64,000 nt of DNA. Source: Luteimonas sp. RC10 (lineage in GTDB: Bacteria; Pseudomonadota; Gammaproteobacteria; Xanthomonadales; Xanthomonadaceae). Position numbers and translations under genes: made by a program. Below, in pieces: positions 52,302 to 64,000 of this stretch. Location of the stretch: contig NZ_JACHYJ010000005.1 of assembly GCF_014192745.1 (NCBI RefSeq), positions 62,001 to 126,000 on the forward strand, given 5' to 3'. The notes below the pieces were generated by a model. That model saw only the letters and a list, made by a program, of their open reading frames with translations. It made no database searches and was not told where the DNA came from. The first letter of the stretch is position 1, and the number at the start of each line of letters is the position of its first letter.

Positions 52302-52676
52302 ATGCCGGCTGCGGTTTCGACGGCCCGGGCGGCCTTCGTAGCGGGCGTGCTGGCGCTGTGCGGCTTGGCGACACCGGGCGCTGGCCGTGCTGACGACGCG
52401 CTCGAGGCTCGCTATCGGATGGCGCTGCATCAGGCCGTGCAGAGCCAGTGGCGCAAGCCCGACATCGCCGGGGATGTGCGTTGCCGGGTCCTGGTCCGGC
52501 AGTTGCCCGGCGGCGACGTGGTGTCGGTCGAGCCCGTGCTCGAATGCGGATTCGATGCGAGCGCCCGGCAATCCTTGCTCGAGGCGGTATACCGGGCCTC
52601 GCCATTGCCGTACGCGGGGTTCGAGCGGGTGTTCGAGCGCCAGCTCGTCATCACCTTCACCAGCGGCGCGCCATGA
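52302..52676 (+). CDS. Secreted stand-alone TolA domain III paralogue
   Basis: 124-residue protein with an N-terminal signal peptide (AAFVAGVLALCGLATPG, cleavage near GRADD, about residue 30) followed directly by a domain that aligns along its whole length with TolA domain III: ALEARYRMALHQAVQSQW, RQLPGGDVVSVEPVLEC, PLPYAGFERVF. The two cysteines of the TolA disulfide are kept. It has no transmembrane anchor beyond the signal and no domain II, so it should be free in the periplasm. The gene starts four bases after the tolA stop and precedes tolB, so it is part of the operon. It may bind TolB or Pal or compete with TolA; function not known to me. Confidence 0.85.
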   Translation: MPAAVSTARAAFVAGVLALCGLATPGAGRADDALEARYRMALHQAVQSQWRKPDIAGDVRCRVLVRQLPGGDVVSVEPVLECGFDASARQSLLEAVYRASPLPYAGFERVFERQLVITFTSGAP

Positions 52677-52756
52677 TTGCGCCCGGATTCATCCTGTTGC
52701 GCCGTGCAGCGGCCAAGCTGCGCGGGTCTCTCTCCATTCCCATGTCCGGTAGGCCG

Positions 52757-54079
52757 ATGAAACCCATCCTGATCCGTTGTCTGATCGCCCTGTTCGCGCT
52801 CGCGCTGCCGATGATGGCCAGTGCGCAGCAGCAGGGGCTGGAGATCGATATCACCGGCGGCAGCGCGCAGGCGATGCCGATCGCGGTCGTTCCGATGCCC
52901 TACCAGGGTAGCGGCACCGCGCCCGACACCGACGTGGCCGCAGTGATCCGCGCCGACCTCGACCGCTCCGGCCAGTTCCGTACGCTGCCCGACCGCGACA
53001 TCGTCGAGCGCCCGACCCGCGGCAGCGAGGTGCAGTACCCGACGTGGCGCGCGCTGCGCCAGGACTTCCTGGTCGTGGGCCGGGTCGTCGACGCCGGCGG
53101 CGGTGGCTACCGGGTCGAGTACGAGCTGTTCGACGTCGCCAAGCAGGAACGCATGCTCGGCCTGGCGATGACCGCTCGCGCCAACGCGATGCGAGACGTC
53201 GCCCACCAGATGGCCGACGCGATCTACGAGAAGATCACCGGCGTGCGCGGTGCGTTCTGGACCCGGATCGCCTACGTGACCCAGACCGGGTTGGGGCAGA
53301 GCGCCCGGTATGCGCTGGTCGTCGCCGATTCCGATGGCCACAACCCGCAGACCGTGGTGCGCTCCAACGAGCCGCTGCTCTCGCCAGCCTGGAGCCCGGA
53401 CGGTCGCCGCATCGCCTACGTGAGCTTCGAGCGCGGCAATTCGGCGATCTACATCCAGGACATCTCGACCGGTGGCCGGGAACTGGTCTCCAGCTTCCGC
53501 GGCATCAACGGCGCCCCGGCGTTCTCGCCCGATGGCCGGCGTCTGGCGCTGTCGCTCTCGCGCAGCGGCAACCCCGAGATCTACGTCATGGACCTGGGCA
53601 GCAAGGCGCTGACCCAGGTGACCAACCACTTCGCGATCGACACGTCGCCGGTCTGGGCGCCCGATGGTGCCAGCCTGTACTTCATCTCCGACCGGGGCGG
53701 CCGGCCGCAGGTCTATCAGGCGCCGGCGAGCGGCGGCAACGCCACCCGGGTGACCTTCGAGGGCAGCTACAACGCCGACCCGTCGGTCTCTTTCGATGGC
53801 AAGAAAATCGTCGTGGCGCAAGGGTCGGGCAACGTGTACCGTATTGCACTGCTGGATCGCAGCCTGGGGTCGCCCCGCTGGTCCACGCTGTCGCCCGGAT
53901 CGCTCGACGAATCGCCGAGTTTCGCTCCGAACGCCGGCATGGTCCTGTACGCGGCGCGCGAGGGGCGTAGGGGTGTGCTGTACGCGGTCTCTTCGGATGG
54001 CCGGGTACGCCAGCGCCTCGTCCTCGCCGATGGTGATGTGCGCGAACCGGCATGGGGTCCGTTCCGGGAACAGCGCTGA
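52757..54079 (+). CDS. tolB: Tol-Pal system protein TolB
   Basis: 440-residue periplasmic protein with a signal peptide (LIALFALALPMMASAQQ, cleavage about residue 23), an N-terminal alpha/beta domain (about 25-155) and a six-bladed beta-propeller marked by repeated SPDGRRIAYVS, SPDGRRLALS and APDGASLYFIS strands. TolB binds Pal and, through its N-terminus, TolA. An ATG five codons upstream (52742) is an alternative start; the frame is open far upstream but that part overlaps the preceding gene. Confidence 0.96.
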   Translation: MKPILIRCLIALFALALPMMASAQQQGLEIDITGGSAQAMPIAVVPMPYQGSGTAPDTDVAAVIRADLDRSGQFRTLPDRDIVERPTRGSEVQYPTWRALRQDFLVVGRVVDAGGGGYRVEYELFDVAKQERMLGLAMTARANAMRDVAHQMADAIYEKITGVRGAFWTRIAYVTQTGLGQSARYALVVADSDGHNPQTVVRSNEPLLSPAWSPDGRRIAYVSFERGNSAIYIQDISTGGRELVSSFRGINGAPAFSPDGRRLALSLSRSGNPEIYVMDLGSKALTQVTNHFAIDTSPVWAPDGASLYFISDRGGRPQVYQAPASGGNATRVTFEGSYNADPSVSFDGKKIVVAQGSGNVYRIALLDRSLGSPRWSTLSPGSLDESPSFAPNAGMVLYAAREGRRGVLYAVSSDGRVRQRLVLADGDVREPAWGPFREQR

Positions 54080-54145
54080 CGCTGCCTGCACGTCCTTAAC
54101 AACAATACTCACTGCCCTGATTCGACATAACCAAGGATCGACGAG

Positions 54146-54658
54146 ATGAAGACGACCACCCGTGTGATGCTGGCAGCGCTGCTCTGCACCGCCGCCGTCG
54201 CGTGTTCCAAGAAGGTGAAGGAAGAAGCGCCGGTCGACACCGGTCCGTCCACCGGCACGGTCGCGCCGACCCCGTCGACCGCAGGTGCCTACACGCCGGC
54301 CGACCTGGACAGCGATGCCTGCCTGCGCCAGCGCGTGGTGTACTTCGATCTGGATCAGGACTCGCTGCGTCCGGAGTTCCAGGCCATCGTCAGCTGCCAC
54401 GCCAAGTACCTGCGCGACCGCAGCTCGGCGCGCATCTCGCTTGAAGGCCACGCCGACGAGCGCGGTAGCCGCGAGTACAACCAGGGCCTGGGCGAGCGCC
54501 GTGGCAATGGCGTGTCCTCGGCGCTGCAGGCCAACGGTGGTTCGGCTGCCCAGCTGGCTGTCGTGAGCTACGGCGAAGAGCGTCCGGTGTGCACCGAGTC
54601 GAACGAGGATTGCTGGGCCCGCAATCGTCGCGTCGAGATCATCTACACCGCCCGCTGA
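54146..54658 (+). CDS. pal: Peptidoglycan-associated lipoprotein Pal
   Basis: 170-residue outer-membrane lipoprotein. The lipobox is CTAAVACSKK (lipidated Cys about residue 20), followed by a flexible Pro/Thr linker and the OmpA-like peptidoglycan-binding domain with LEGHADERGSREYNQGLGERR. An unusual number of cysteines occur in the domain (SDACLRQ, VSCHAK, VCTESNEDCW). Its stop overlaps the cpoB start (TGATG). Confidence 0.97.
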   Translation: MKTTTRVMLAALLCTAAVACSKKVKEEAPVDTGPSTGTVAPTPSTAGAYTPADLDSDACLRQRVVYFDLDQDSLRPEFQAIVSCHAKYLRDRSSARISLEGHADERGSREYNQGLGERRGNGVSSALQANGGSAAQLAVVSYGEERPVCTESNEDCWARNRRVEIIYTAR

Positions 54659-55494
54659 TGCTTTCGATGCGTCAATGGCTGGTACTCCCAGTTGCGTTCG
54701 CGGCGACCCTCGTGGTCGCCGCGCCCGCGTCCGCGCAGCGTGCGAGCCTGGCCGACCGCGTCGCCGCGCTCGAGGCCCGCTCGGGAGATACCAGCGCGAA
54801 CATGGACCTGCTCAACCAGGTCAACCAGTTGCGGCAGGAACTCGTCGCTCTGCGTTCGCAGGTCGAGGAACTGCAGCAGCAGAACGAACAGCTCAAGAAC
54901 AGCAACCGTAGCCAGTACCTGGATATCGACGGCCGGCTTAACCGGCTCGAGGGCGCTGGAGGCGGTGCGAGTGGCGCCGGTGGTGCCGGCGGCATGGAGC
55001 TCCCCGAGCTTGGGCGCGGGGCCGTCGGGTCCGCGCCCGCGCCGGCGTCACAAGGTGGGGTCACGCCGCCGCCTGCCGCCTCGCCGACGACGGCGCAGGC
55101 GCCGGCCGACGAGCGCGGCGCCTACGAGCAGGCGTTTGCCGCGCTGCGCAATGGCGACTACGCCGAATCGGCGACCTTGTTCCAGGCCTTCCTGGCCCAG
55201 CATCCGCAGGGCAGCTATGCGCCCAATGCGCTGTACTGGCTGGGCGAGAGCTATTACGTCACCCAGAACTACGCCTTGGCCGAAGAGCAGTTCCGCGCGC
55301 TGCTGCAGCGCTATCCGACCAGCGACAAGGCGCCCGGCGCCCTGCTCAAGGTCGGCCTGTCGCAGTACGGGCTGAAGAATCTGGACGCGGCCGAGGCCAC
55401 GCTGGCCGAGGTCGGCACACAGTATCCGGGCACCGATGCGGCCCGCACGGCAGCCGACCGGTTGCGCGCGATCCAGCTCTCGCGCCTGCGTTGA
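54658..55494 (+). CDS. cpoB: Cell division coordinator CpoB (YbgF)
   Basis: 278-residue periplasmic protein that links Tol-Pal with peptidoglycan synthase PBP1B. Signal peptide to about residue 26 (VVAAPASAQRA), a coiled-coil trimerisation region (about 35-85, LRSQVEELQQQNEQL), a Gly/Ala/Pro linker, and tetratricopeptide repeats (about 160-278, YEQAFAALRNGDYAESATLF). The ATG overlaps the pal stop, so expression is coupled. Four bases separate it from queE. Confidence 0.94.
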   Translation: MLSMRQWLVLPVAFAATLVVAAPASAQRASLADRVAALEARSGDTSANMDLLNQVNQLRQELVALRSQVEELQQQNEQLKNSNRSQYLDIDGRLNRLEGAGGGASGAGGAGGMELPELGRGAVGSAPAPASQGGVTPPPAASPTTAQAPADERGAYEQAFAALRNGDYAESATLFQAFLAQHPQGSYAPNALYWLGESYYVTQNYALAEEQFRALLQRYPTSDKAPGALLKVGLSQYGLKNLDAAEATLAEVGTQYPGTDAARTAADRLRAIQLSRLR

Positions 55495-55498
55495 CCCG

Positions 55499-56179
55499 AT
55501 GACCGCCGTCGCGCCCGATGCGGTCGCCGCATCCGCGGCCGACCGGCTCAAGCTCACCGAGATCTTCCTGTCGCTGCAGGGCGAGGCCCGTGACGCGGGC
55601 TGGCCCACGGTGTTTGTCCGTCTGACCGGCTGCCCGCTGCGCTGCGGCTACTGCGACACCGCCTACGCCTTCCACGGCGGTGAGTGGTGGACGATCGACG
55701 CGATCCTCGCCGAAGTCGCCCGCCAGGGCGTGCGGCATGTCTGCGTGACCGGCGGCGAGCCGCTGGCGCAGAAGCGCTGTATCGGTCTGCTCGAGCGGCT
55801 GTGCGATGCCGGCTACCAGGTCTCGCTCGAAACCTCGGGCGCGCTCGATGTCTCCGACGTCGACCCGCGCGTGAGCCGGGTCGTCGACATCAAGACGCCG
55901 GGCTCGGGCGAGGCGCACCGTAATCTGTGGGACAACCTCGCGCTGCTGACTGCGCACGATCAGATCAAGTGCGTGATCTGCTCGCGCGCCGACTACGAAT
56001 GGGCCCGCGATCTTGTCCTTGAGCGGGGCCTGCACCAGCGCTGCGATGTGCTGTTCTCACCGAGCAAGGGCGAAATTTCCGCACGCGACCTCGCCGACTG
56101 GATCGTCGCCGACCGCCTGCCGGTAAAGTTCCAGATGCAGTTGCACAAGCTGCTGTGGAACGACGAGCCCGGGCGGTAG
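55499..56179 (+). CDS. queE: 7-carboxy-7-deazaguanine synthase QueE
   Basis: 226-residue radical SAM enzyme of the queuosine pathway, converting carboxytetrahydropterin to 7-carboxy-7-deazaguanine. The cluster motif is GCPLRCGYCDT (CxxxCxxC), and SLQGEARDAGWPTVFVRLTG and VCVTGGEPLAQK are typical. It lies in the same order as in many gammaproteobacteria: pal, cpoB, queE, queC. Confidence 0.95.
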   Translation: MTAVAPDAVAASAADRLKLTEIFLSLQGEARDAGWPTVFVRLTGCPLRCGYCDTAYAFHGGEWWTIDAILAEVARQGVRHVCVTGGEPLAQKRCIGLLERLCDAGYQVSLETSGALDVSDVDPRVSRVVDIKTPGSGEAHRNLWDNLALLTAHDQIKCVICSRADYEWARDLVLERGLHQRCDVLFSPSKGEISARDLADWIVADRLPVKFQMQLHKLLWNDEPGR

Positions 56180-56275
56180 CCAACGCCGCACAGCGCAACG
56201 GCCATTGACGATCCGCAGCCGCGGCGGTTGCACGATGCGCTAGCCTTCGATCAACACGAAACACGAAGTCCGACC

Positions 56276-56956
56276 ATGAAGAACGCCGTCGTCCTGTTGT
56301 CCGGGGGCATGGATTCCGCCGCCGTCGTCGCCATCGCCCGCGAGCAGGGTTTCGCCGTGCATGCGTTGAGCGTGCGCTACGGGCAGCGGCATACCTCCGA
56401 GCTCGACGCTGCCGCGCGCGTGGCCACCGCTCTGGGCGCGGTCGCGCACAAGACCGTCGACGTCGACTTGCGCGCGTTCGGCGGCTCGGCGCTGACCGAC
56501 GACATCGAGGTTCCCGAGGCCGGCAGTGCCGGCATTCCGGTAACCTACGTGCCGGCCCGCAACACGATCATGCTGTCGTTGGCCCTGGGTTGGGCAGAGG
56601 TGATCGGCGCGGCCGACCTGTTCTGTGGCGTCAACGCGGTCGACTATTCGGGGTATCCGGACTGCCGGCCGGAGTTCGTCGCCGCGTTCGAGCGGCTGGC
56701 GAACCTGGCGACCAAGGCTGGCGTCGAGGGCGCCGGCATCCGCGTCCACGCGCCGCTGCAGCACATGAGCAAGGCCGATATCGTTCGTGAGGGCCTGCGC
56801 CTGGGCGTGGATTTCGGGCTGACCGTCTCGTGCTACCGCGCGGACGCGCAGGGTCGGGCGTGCGGTCATTGCGACGCCTGCCGTCTGCGCGCCGATGGCT
56901 TTGCCGCTGCGGGCGCGGCCGACCCGACGCACTACGTGCTCACCGTCGCTGGCTGA
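56276..56956 (+). CDS. queC: 7-cyano-7-deazaguanine synthase QueC
   Basis: 226-residue ATP-dependent enzyme making preQ0 from QueE's product. The PP-loop is [12 protein letters not shown] at the N-terminus, and the zinc-binding cysteines are in VSCYRAD and [11 protein letters not shown] near the C-terminus. The start [11 protein letters not shown] is the family N-terminus. The 96-bp gap from queE has no recognisable preQ1 riboswitch. A 228-bp gap follows that shows nothing convincing. Confidence 0.95.
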   Translation: MKNAVVLLSGGMDSAAVVAIAREQGFAVHALSVRYGQRHTSELDAAARVATALGAVAHKTVDVDLRAFGGSALTDDIEVPEAGSAGIPVTYVPARNTIMLSLALGWAEVIGAADLFCGVNAVDYSGYPDCRPEFVAAFERLANLATKAGVEGAGIRVHAPLQHMSKADIVREGLRLGVDFGLTVSCYRADAQGRACGHCDACRLRADGFAAAGAADPTHYVLTVAG

Positions 56957-57184
56957 GCCGCCGATCGCTTTGCGGCCGTCTCCGGCCGCAACCTGGGGCG
57001 CGCGGCGTCCCGCATTGCGCGTCGCTTGCAGGTCGGCGATACGGACGAGCAGCCAGCCCCTGTATCGCCTGTCGTCGCTGTCGAGGGCGTCTGCCGGCTT
57101 CACGCATAGCGCGGATGCCGCCGCGACGTGCCTGTCACGGCGCGTCCGTACCGTGGGCATGGACTCCACCCGCGGACACCTCCC

Positions 57185-57358
57185 ATGCCCCTGACCGACG
57201 ACCAGATGCGGATCCTGCGCGATATCGACGCCACCATGCCGATCACCGAGGCCGAGACCGACTGGGCCGTGCGTGCCGGCTACGCGGTGCTGGCCGAGGA
57301 CGGCGACATCGACTTGACCGAGCAGGGGCGCGAGCTCATCGGCTGTCCGTACGCCTAG
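57185..57358 (+). CDS. Small conserved-looking hypothetical protein
   Basis: 57-residue protein MPLTDDQMRILRDIDATM... with an amphipathic first half and ALAEDGDIDLTEQGRELIG-type sequence that resembles a short winged-helix or marR-like fragment (landmarks AVLAEDGDIDLTEQGREL). Codon choice has high GC at third positions, as expected of a real gene here. No Shine-Dalgarno sequence is seen. Function unknown; might be spurious. Confidence 0.45.
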   Translation: MPLTDDQMRILRDIDATMPITEAETDWAVRAGYAVLAEDGDIDLTEQGRELIGCPYA

Positions 57359-57509
57359 AGCACGCCCGGTGGCGCACCGCTGCAGACGACGGCTCCTGTC
57401 CGGTACAATGCGCCTCCGGCCTGGCGCCGGTGCCGCCACAGGGCGGCAGGCATCCTCCGCCACCCTGGTGGTCAGAAGGTGCTGACCGGGTGGTACGCCG
57501 CCCGTCGAT

Positions 57510-57585
57510 GGGTCGTTAGCTCAGTCGGTAGAGCATCGGACTTTTAATCCGCTGGTCGATGGTTCGAATCCATCACGACCCACCA
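57510..57585 (+). tRNA. tRNA-Lys (anticodon TTT)
   Basis: 76 bases including the encoded CCA end. The acceptor stem pairs GGGTCG with CGACCC, the D arm is GCTCAGTCGGTAGAGC, the anticodon loop CTTTTAA carries TTT (57543-57545), and the T arm has GGTTCGAATCC. The cloverleaf is complete. No integrase or repeated 3' end was seen near it. Confidence 0.97.
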
Positions 57586-57762
57586 TTCCGTCGACGAGAT
57601 CTCCGGCGCTCTGGAAACGTTCTGGCCGTCTGGAGGCAGCGCGATGCGTGCTGTTGACGCCGCGCAGATCGGACAACGACCGAGGGCCGAATCAGTTCCG
57701 GTCCGATCGTATGCGCTGTCGCCTGCGCTCAGGCTGTTTCCACCTGCCATGGAGACGCCGAG

Positions 57763-58491
57763 ATGCCCCGCCGACAAGACACCCCCGATTCCCGTCAGCT
57801 CGCCGTCGATGCGCTGGCCGCCTACGTGCGTTACCAGGGAGGCGTGGTTGGCGAGGCTGCGTTGGACGATATCGTCCACTACTTTCGCGAGACGCTCTGC
57901 GACGACACGCTCACGATCGGCGACATCATCGACGACTATCTGCCCATCGCGCAGGCAGTGGTCGGGTCGCAGCATGTGGTCGACCGATGGCAAGACGACC
58001 TGCGTGTGATCTGCTCGGCGATCGACGGGTTGTCGGTATTCGAGGCCGTCTTGCCCGAGGATCGCGATGCGCTGGCCGACACGCTGACCACGTTGTCCGA
58101 ATGCCTGGTGGTGGAGATCGGCGGTAGCACTCGAATCGAGAACGGGCGGATTAACATCGCCCGGGACGTGATCGAGCAAGGGCCGACGACGACGCGGTTC
58201 GCGATTCTTCACGAGCTCGGGCACGCGATCGATCATGAGGCGACGGTCCCCGCTGCAATCAAGCAAGCGATCCGGCGTTCGGACCATACGGACATGCGCG
58301 CTGCGGAGCTGTTCGCCGATGCATTCGCCGCCTTGGCGCTGTGCGTACTGGGCTTGTCGTGCGAGACGATCTTGGACGGCGCAAGGCAGGCGCTGGCCGG
58401 TCACGAGAGCGATGGTGATCACCCCGACTGGGGTACACGCAGTGACAGCATCCAGAAAACGATCGCCGGCGCGGTGCACGGGACGCGATGA
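57763..58491 (+). CDS. HExxH zincin-like protein of unknown function
   Basis: 242-residue protein with a predicted zinc-protease site: HELGH (His150, Glu151, His154) and a third-ligand candidate Glu182 in AAELFADAF, 28 residues further on, the spacing seen in ImmA/IrrE-type and related minigluzincins. The N-terminal half (ALAAYVRYQGG, IDDYLPIAQAVVG) is helical and not recognised. No signal peptide, so cytoplasmic. GGAG lies eight bases before the ATG. It lies just downstream of tRNA-Lys, a common site for acquired DNA, but its GC content is not very different. No adjacent Xre-type repressor is present. Substrate unknown. Confidence 0.7.
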   Translation: MPRRQDTPDSRQLAVDALAAYVRYQGGVVGEAALDDIVHYFRETLCDDTLTIGDIIDDYLPIAQAVVGSQHVVDRWQDDLRVICSAIDGLSVFEAVLPEDRDALADTLTTLSECLVVEIGGSTRIENGRINIARDVIEQGPTTTRFAILHELGHAIDHEATVPAAIKQAIRRSDHTDMRAAELFADAFAALALCVLGLSCETILDGARQALAGHESDGDHPDWGTRSDSIQKTIAGAVHGTR

Positions 58492-58633
58492 GCGGACCCG
58501 CTGCACAGCAGCCCTTGGGCATCCTGCGGCACTGCTGAACACGCACTGCGGCGCCGGTTGAAGCAGGCGCGCGGCGGGCGCATATCGTGGATCTTGTAGC
58601 CGCCGACCCGTCCGCCCGGTCGCCACCGCGATC

Positions 58634-63082
<4,449 letters not shown>

Positions 63083-63127
63083 CGGTGCCAGGATCAGCGC
63101 TCACCGGGGTTTTGCTATCGTTGTCGA

Positions 63128-63898
63128 ATGACCCGCGGGGAGAGGCGCCCGCTTCGGAATGGGATAGATGGCGTGAACGGGGCGGCGGTTGAGCGTGTCA
63201 GAGTCGCGGTGGTCGAGGACGACGACGAGCTGCGTGACGAGATCCTGGTGCCCTTGCTGCGTGCAGCCGGGTTCGAGGCGACCGGCATGCCCGGCGCGCT
63301 GGCGCTGTATCGCGATCTGGTGGCCAGCCGGTACGACTTGGTGCTGCTCGATGTCGGCCTGCCGGACGAGGACGGCTTCGCGATCGCCCGCCATCTGCGC
63401 GAGGCTGCCCCCACGATCGGGCTGGTCATGTTGACCGGCTACGTGTCCAACAGCGACCGGCTGCGTGGGTTGGAAGCCGGGGTCGATGCGTATCTGACCA
63501 AGCCGGTCGAGGCCAGCGCGTTGATCGCCACGCTGCGCAACCTCTCGCGCCGCGTCGTCCCTTCCGACGGCAGCGAAGGCGGCGAGATGGGGGAGGAGGG
63601 CAGTGGCGAGACCGGCTGGCGGCTCGACGAGCGTGGGTGGAACATCCTGCTGCCCGACGGCCGCGCGGTCGAACTCACGCTCGCCGAGCAGCAAGTCATG
63701 CGCCGACTCGCCGGCTCGCCGGGACAGCCGGTGCGACGCGAGGACCTGATCGCCGGGCTCGTCGACGACGTGCACGAGTTCGATCCCCATCGGCTTGAGA
63801 TGCTGGTCTATCGCCTGCGGCGCAAATGCCAGGACAGCACCGGGATGGCACTGCCACTGCGCTCGGTCCGCGGGGTAGGGTACGTGCTGACCTGGTGA
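63128..63898 (+). CDS. OmpR-family response regulator
   Basis: 256-residue two-component regulator. REC domain: acidic pair VVEDDDELR, phosphoacceptor in LVLLDVGLPDEDG, switch Thr in VMLTGY and Lys in LTKPVE. A Gly/Glu-rich linker (SEGGEMGEEGSGE) leads to a trans_reg_C winged helix (LTLAEQQVMRRLAG, MLVYRLRRKCQD, SVRGVGYVLTW). The REC domain starts later than usual from this ATG; a GTG at 63173 would give a more typical N-terminus of 241 residues. The sensor kinase, if adjacent, lies beyond the window. Confidence 0.92.
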   Translation: MTRGERRPLRNGIDGVNGAAVERVRVAVVEDDDELRDEILVPLLRAAGFEATGMPGALALYRDLVASRYDLVLLDVGLPDEDGFAIARHLREAAPTIGLVMLTGYVSNSDRLRGLEAGVDAYLTKPVEASALIATLRNLSRRVVPSDGSEGGEMGEEGSGETGWRLDERGWNILLPDGRAVELTLAEQQVMRRLAGSPGQPVRREDLIAGLVDDVHEFDPHRLEMLVYRLRRKCQDSTGMALPLRSVRGVGYVLTW

Positions 63899-64000
63899 TG
63901 GTGGTACTGGCGGGCTGATGCGAGGCGCGCCGGGCATGGACCGGCCGAGGCGGGCGCTTCGGTGCGGGGTCTGGATGTTCGTGGCATCCGAACCGGAGCA

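Noticed and set aside
56180..56275. preQ1 riboswitch before queC
   Set aside because: No small H-type pseudoknot pattern or A-rich tail could be seen in the 96-bp gap.
57361..57509. TACAAT at 57404-57409 as the tRNA-Lys promoter
   Set aside because: Good -10 sequence but no -35 box, and about 100 bases from the tRNA; too weak to list as a feature.
57510..57762. Attachment site or integrative element at tRNA-Lys
   Set aside because: No integrase and no second copy of the tRNA 3' end found within the window.
63918..64000. Possible sensor-kinase start after the response regulator
   Set aside because: An ATG at 63918 opens a frame to the window end, but 27 residues with no family feature and no clear ribosome-binding site are not enough.

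Overview
The window is a high-GC, gene-dense stretch of a gammaproteobacterial chromosome. Gene content and order point to the Xanthomonadaceae, probably the Lysobacter/Luteimonas/Stenotrophomonas side. The evidence is the yebC-ruvC-ruvA and ruvB-ybgC-tolQRAB-pal-cpoB-queE-queC-tRNA-Lys order, large TonB-dependent receptors, and a class A beta-lactamase that reads like the Stenotrophomonas L2 enzyme beside a divergent AmpR-type regulator. The genus is inference. I see no phage, integrase, transposase or CRISPR array.

Layout. 1-5.1 kb: the end of a TonB-dependent receptor, an NCS2-like permease, a DUF4166 protein and gloA. 5.2-10 kb (minus strand): otsB, a GH15 hydrolase and otsA (trehalose synthesis and likely turnover), preceded by a glutathione S-transferase. 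10-21 kb: clpB with a heat-shock-type promoter, a TIGR01777 epimerase, a YbaL-type antiporter, a second TonB-dependent receptor, yheS and a lipoprotein. 21-22.3 kb: a low-GC two-gene cassette of unknown function, closed by a clear terminator. 22.4-26.8 kb: ampR, bla, an FmdB zinc ribbon protein and aspS. 26.8-31.6 kb: the periplasmic nitrate reductase operon napEFDABC behind a perfect FNR box. 31.7-36.2 kb: an acetyltransferase, ohr with a divergent AraC regulator, a hydrolase, yebC, ruvC and ruvA. 36.3-48.4 kb: kup, a diguanylate cyclase and an anaerobic-metabolism block (ubiD-ubiU-ubiV, a chorismate mutase-UbiT fusion, split nrdD, nrdG, yhbW) lying between ruvCA and ruvB. 48.4-57.6 kb: ruvB, ybgC, the Tol-Pal operon (with an extra free-standing TolA C-terminal domain), queE, queC and tRNA-Lys. 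57.7-64 kb: an HExxH zincin-like protein, lhr and an OmpR-family response regulator.

How the genes work together. The strongest theme is life without oxygen. Nitrate is reduced by Nap with electrons from quinol. UbiU, UbiV and UbiT allow ubiquinone to be made without O2, and NrdD/NrdG make deoxynucleotides without O2. Upstream of nap, ubiD, ubiU and nrdD I find FNR/Anr-like sites, each placed so that its centre falls 41.5 bp before the start inferred from a -10-like hexamer. A further site lies upstream of ubiT. This suggests one oxygen-sensing regulon.

The most unusual features are: (i) a class III ribonucleotide reductase whose glycyl-radical domain is a separate 60-residue protein, divided from the body by a palindromic repeat; (ii) UbiT fused to an AroQ-type chorismate mutase domain with nearly all catalytic residues kept; (iii) a secreted, stand-alone copy of TolA domain III inside the tol operon; and (iv) the low-GC cassette at 21.2-22.25 kb.
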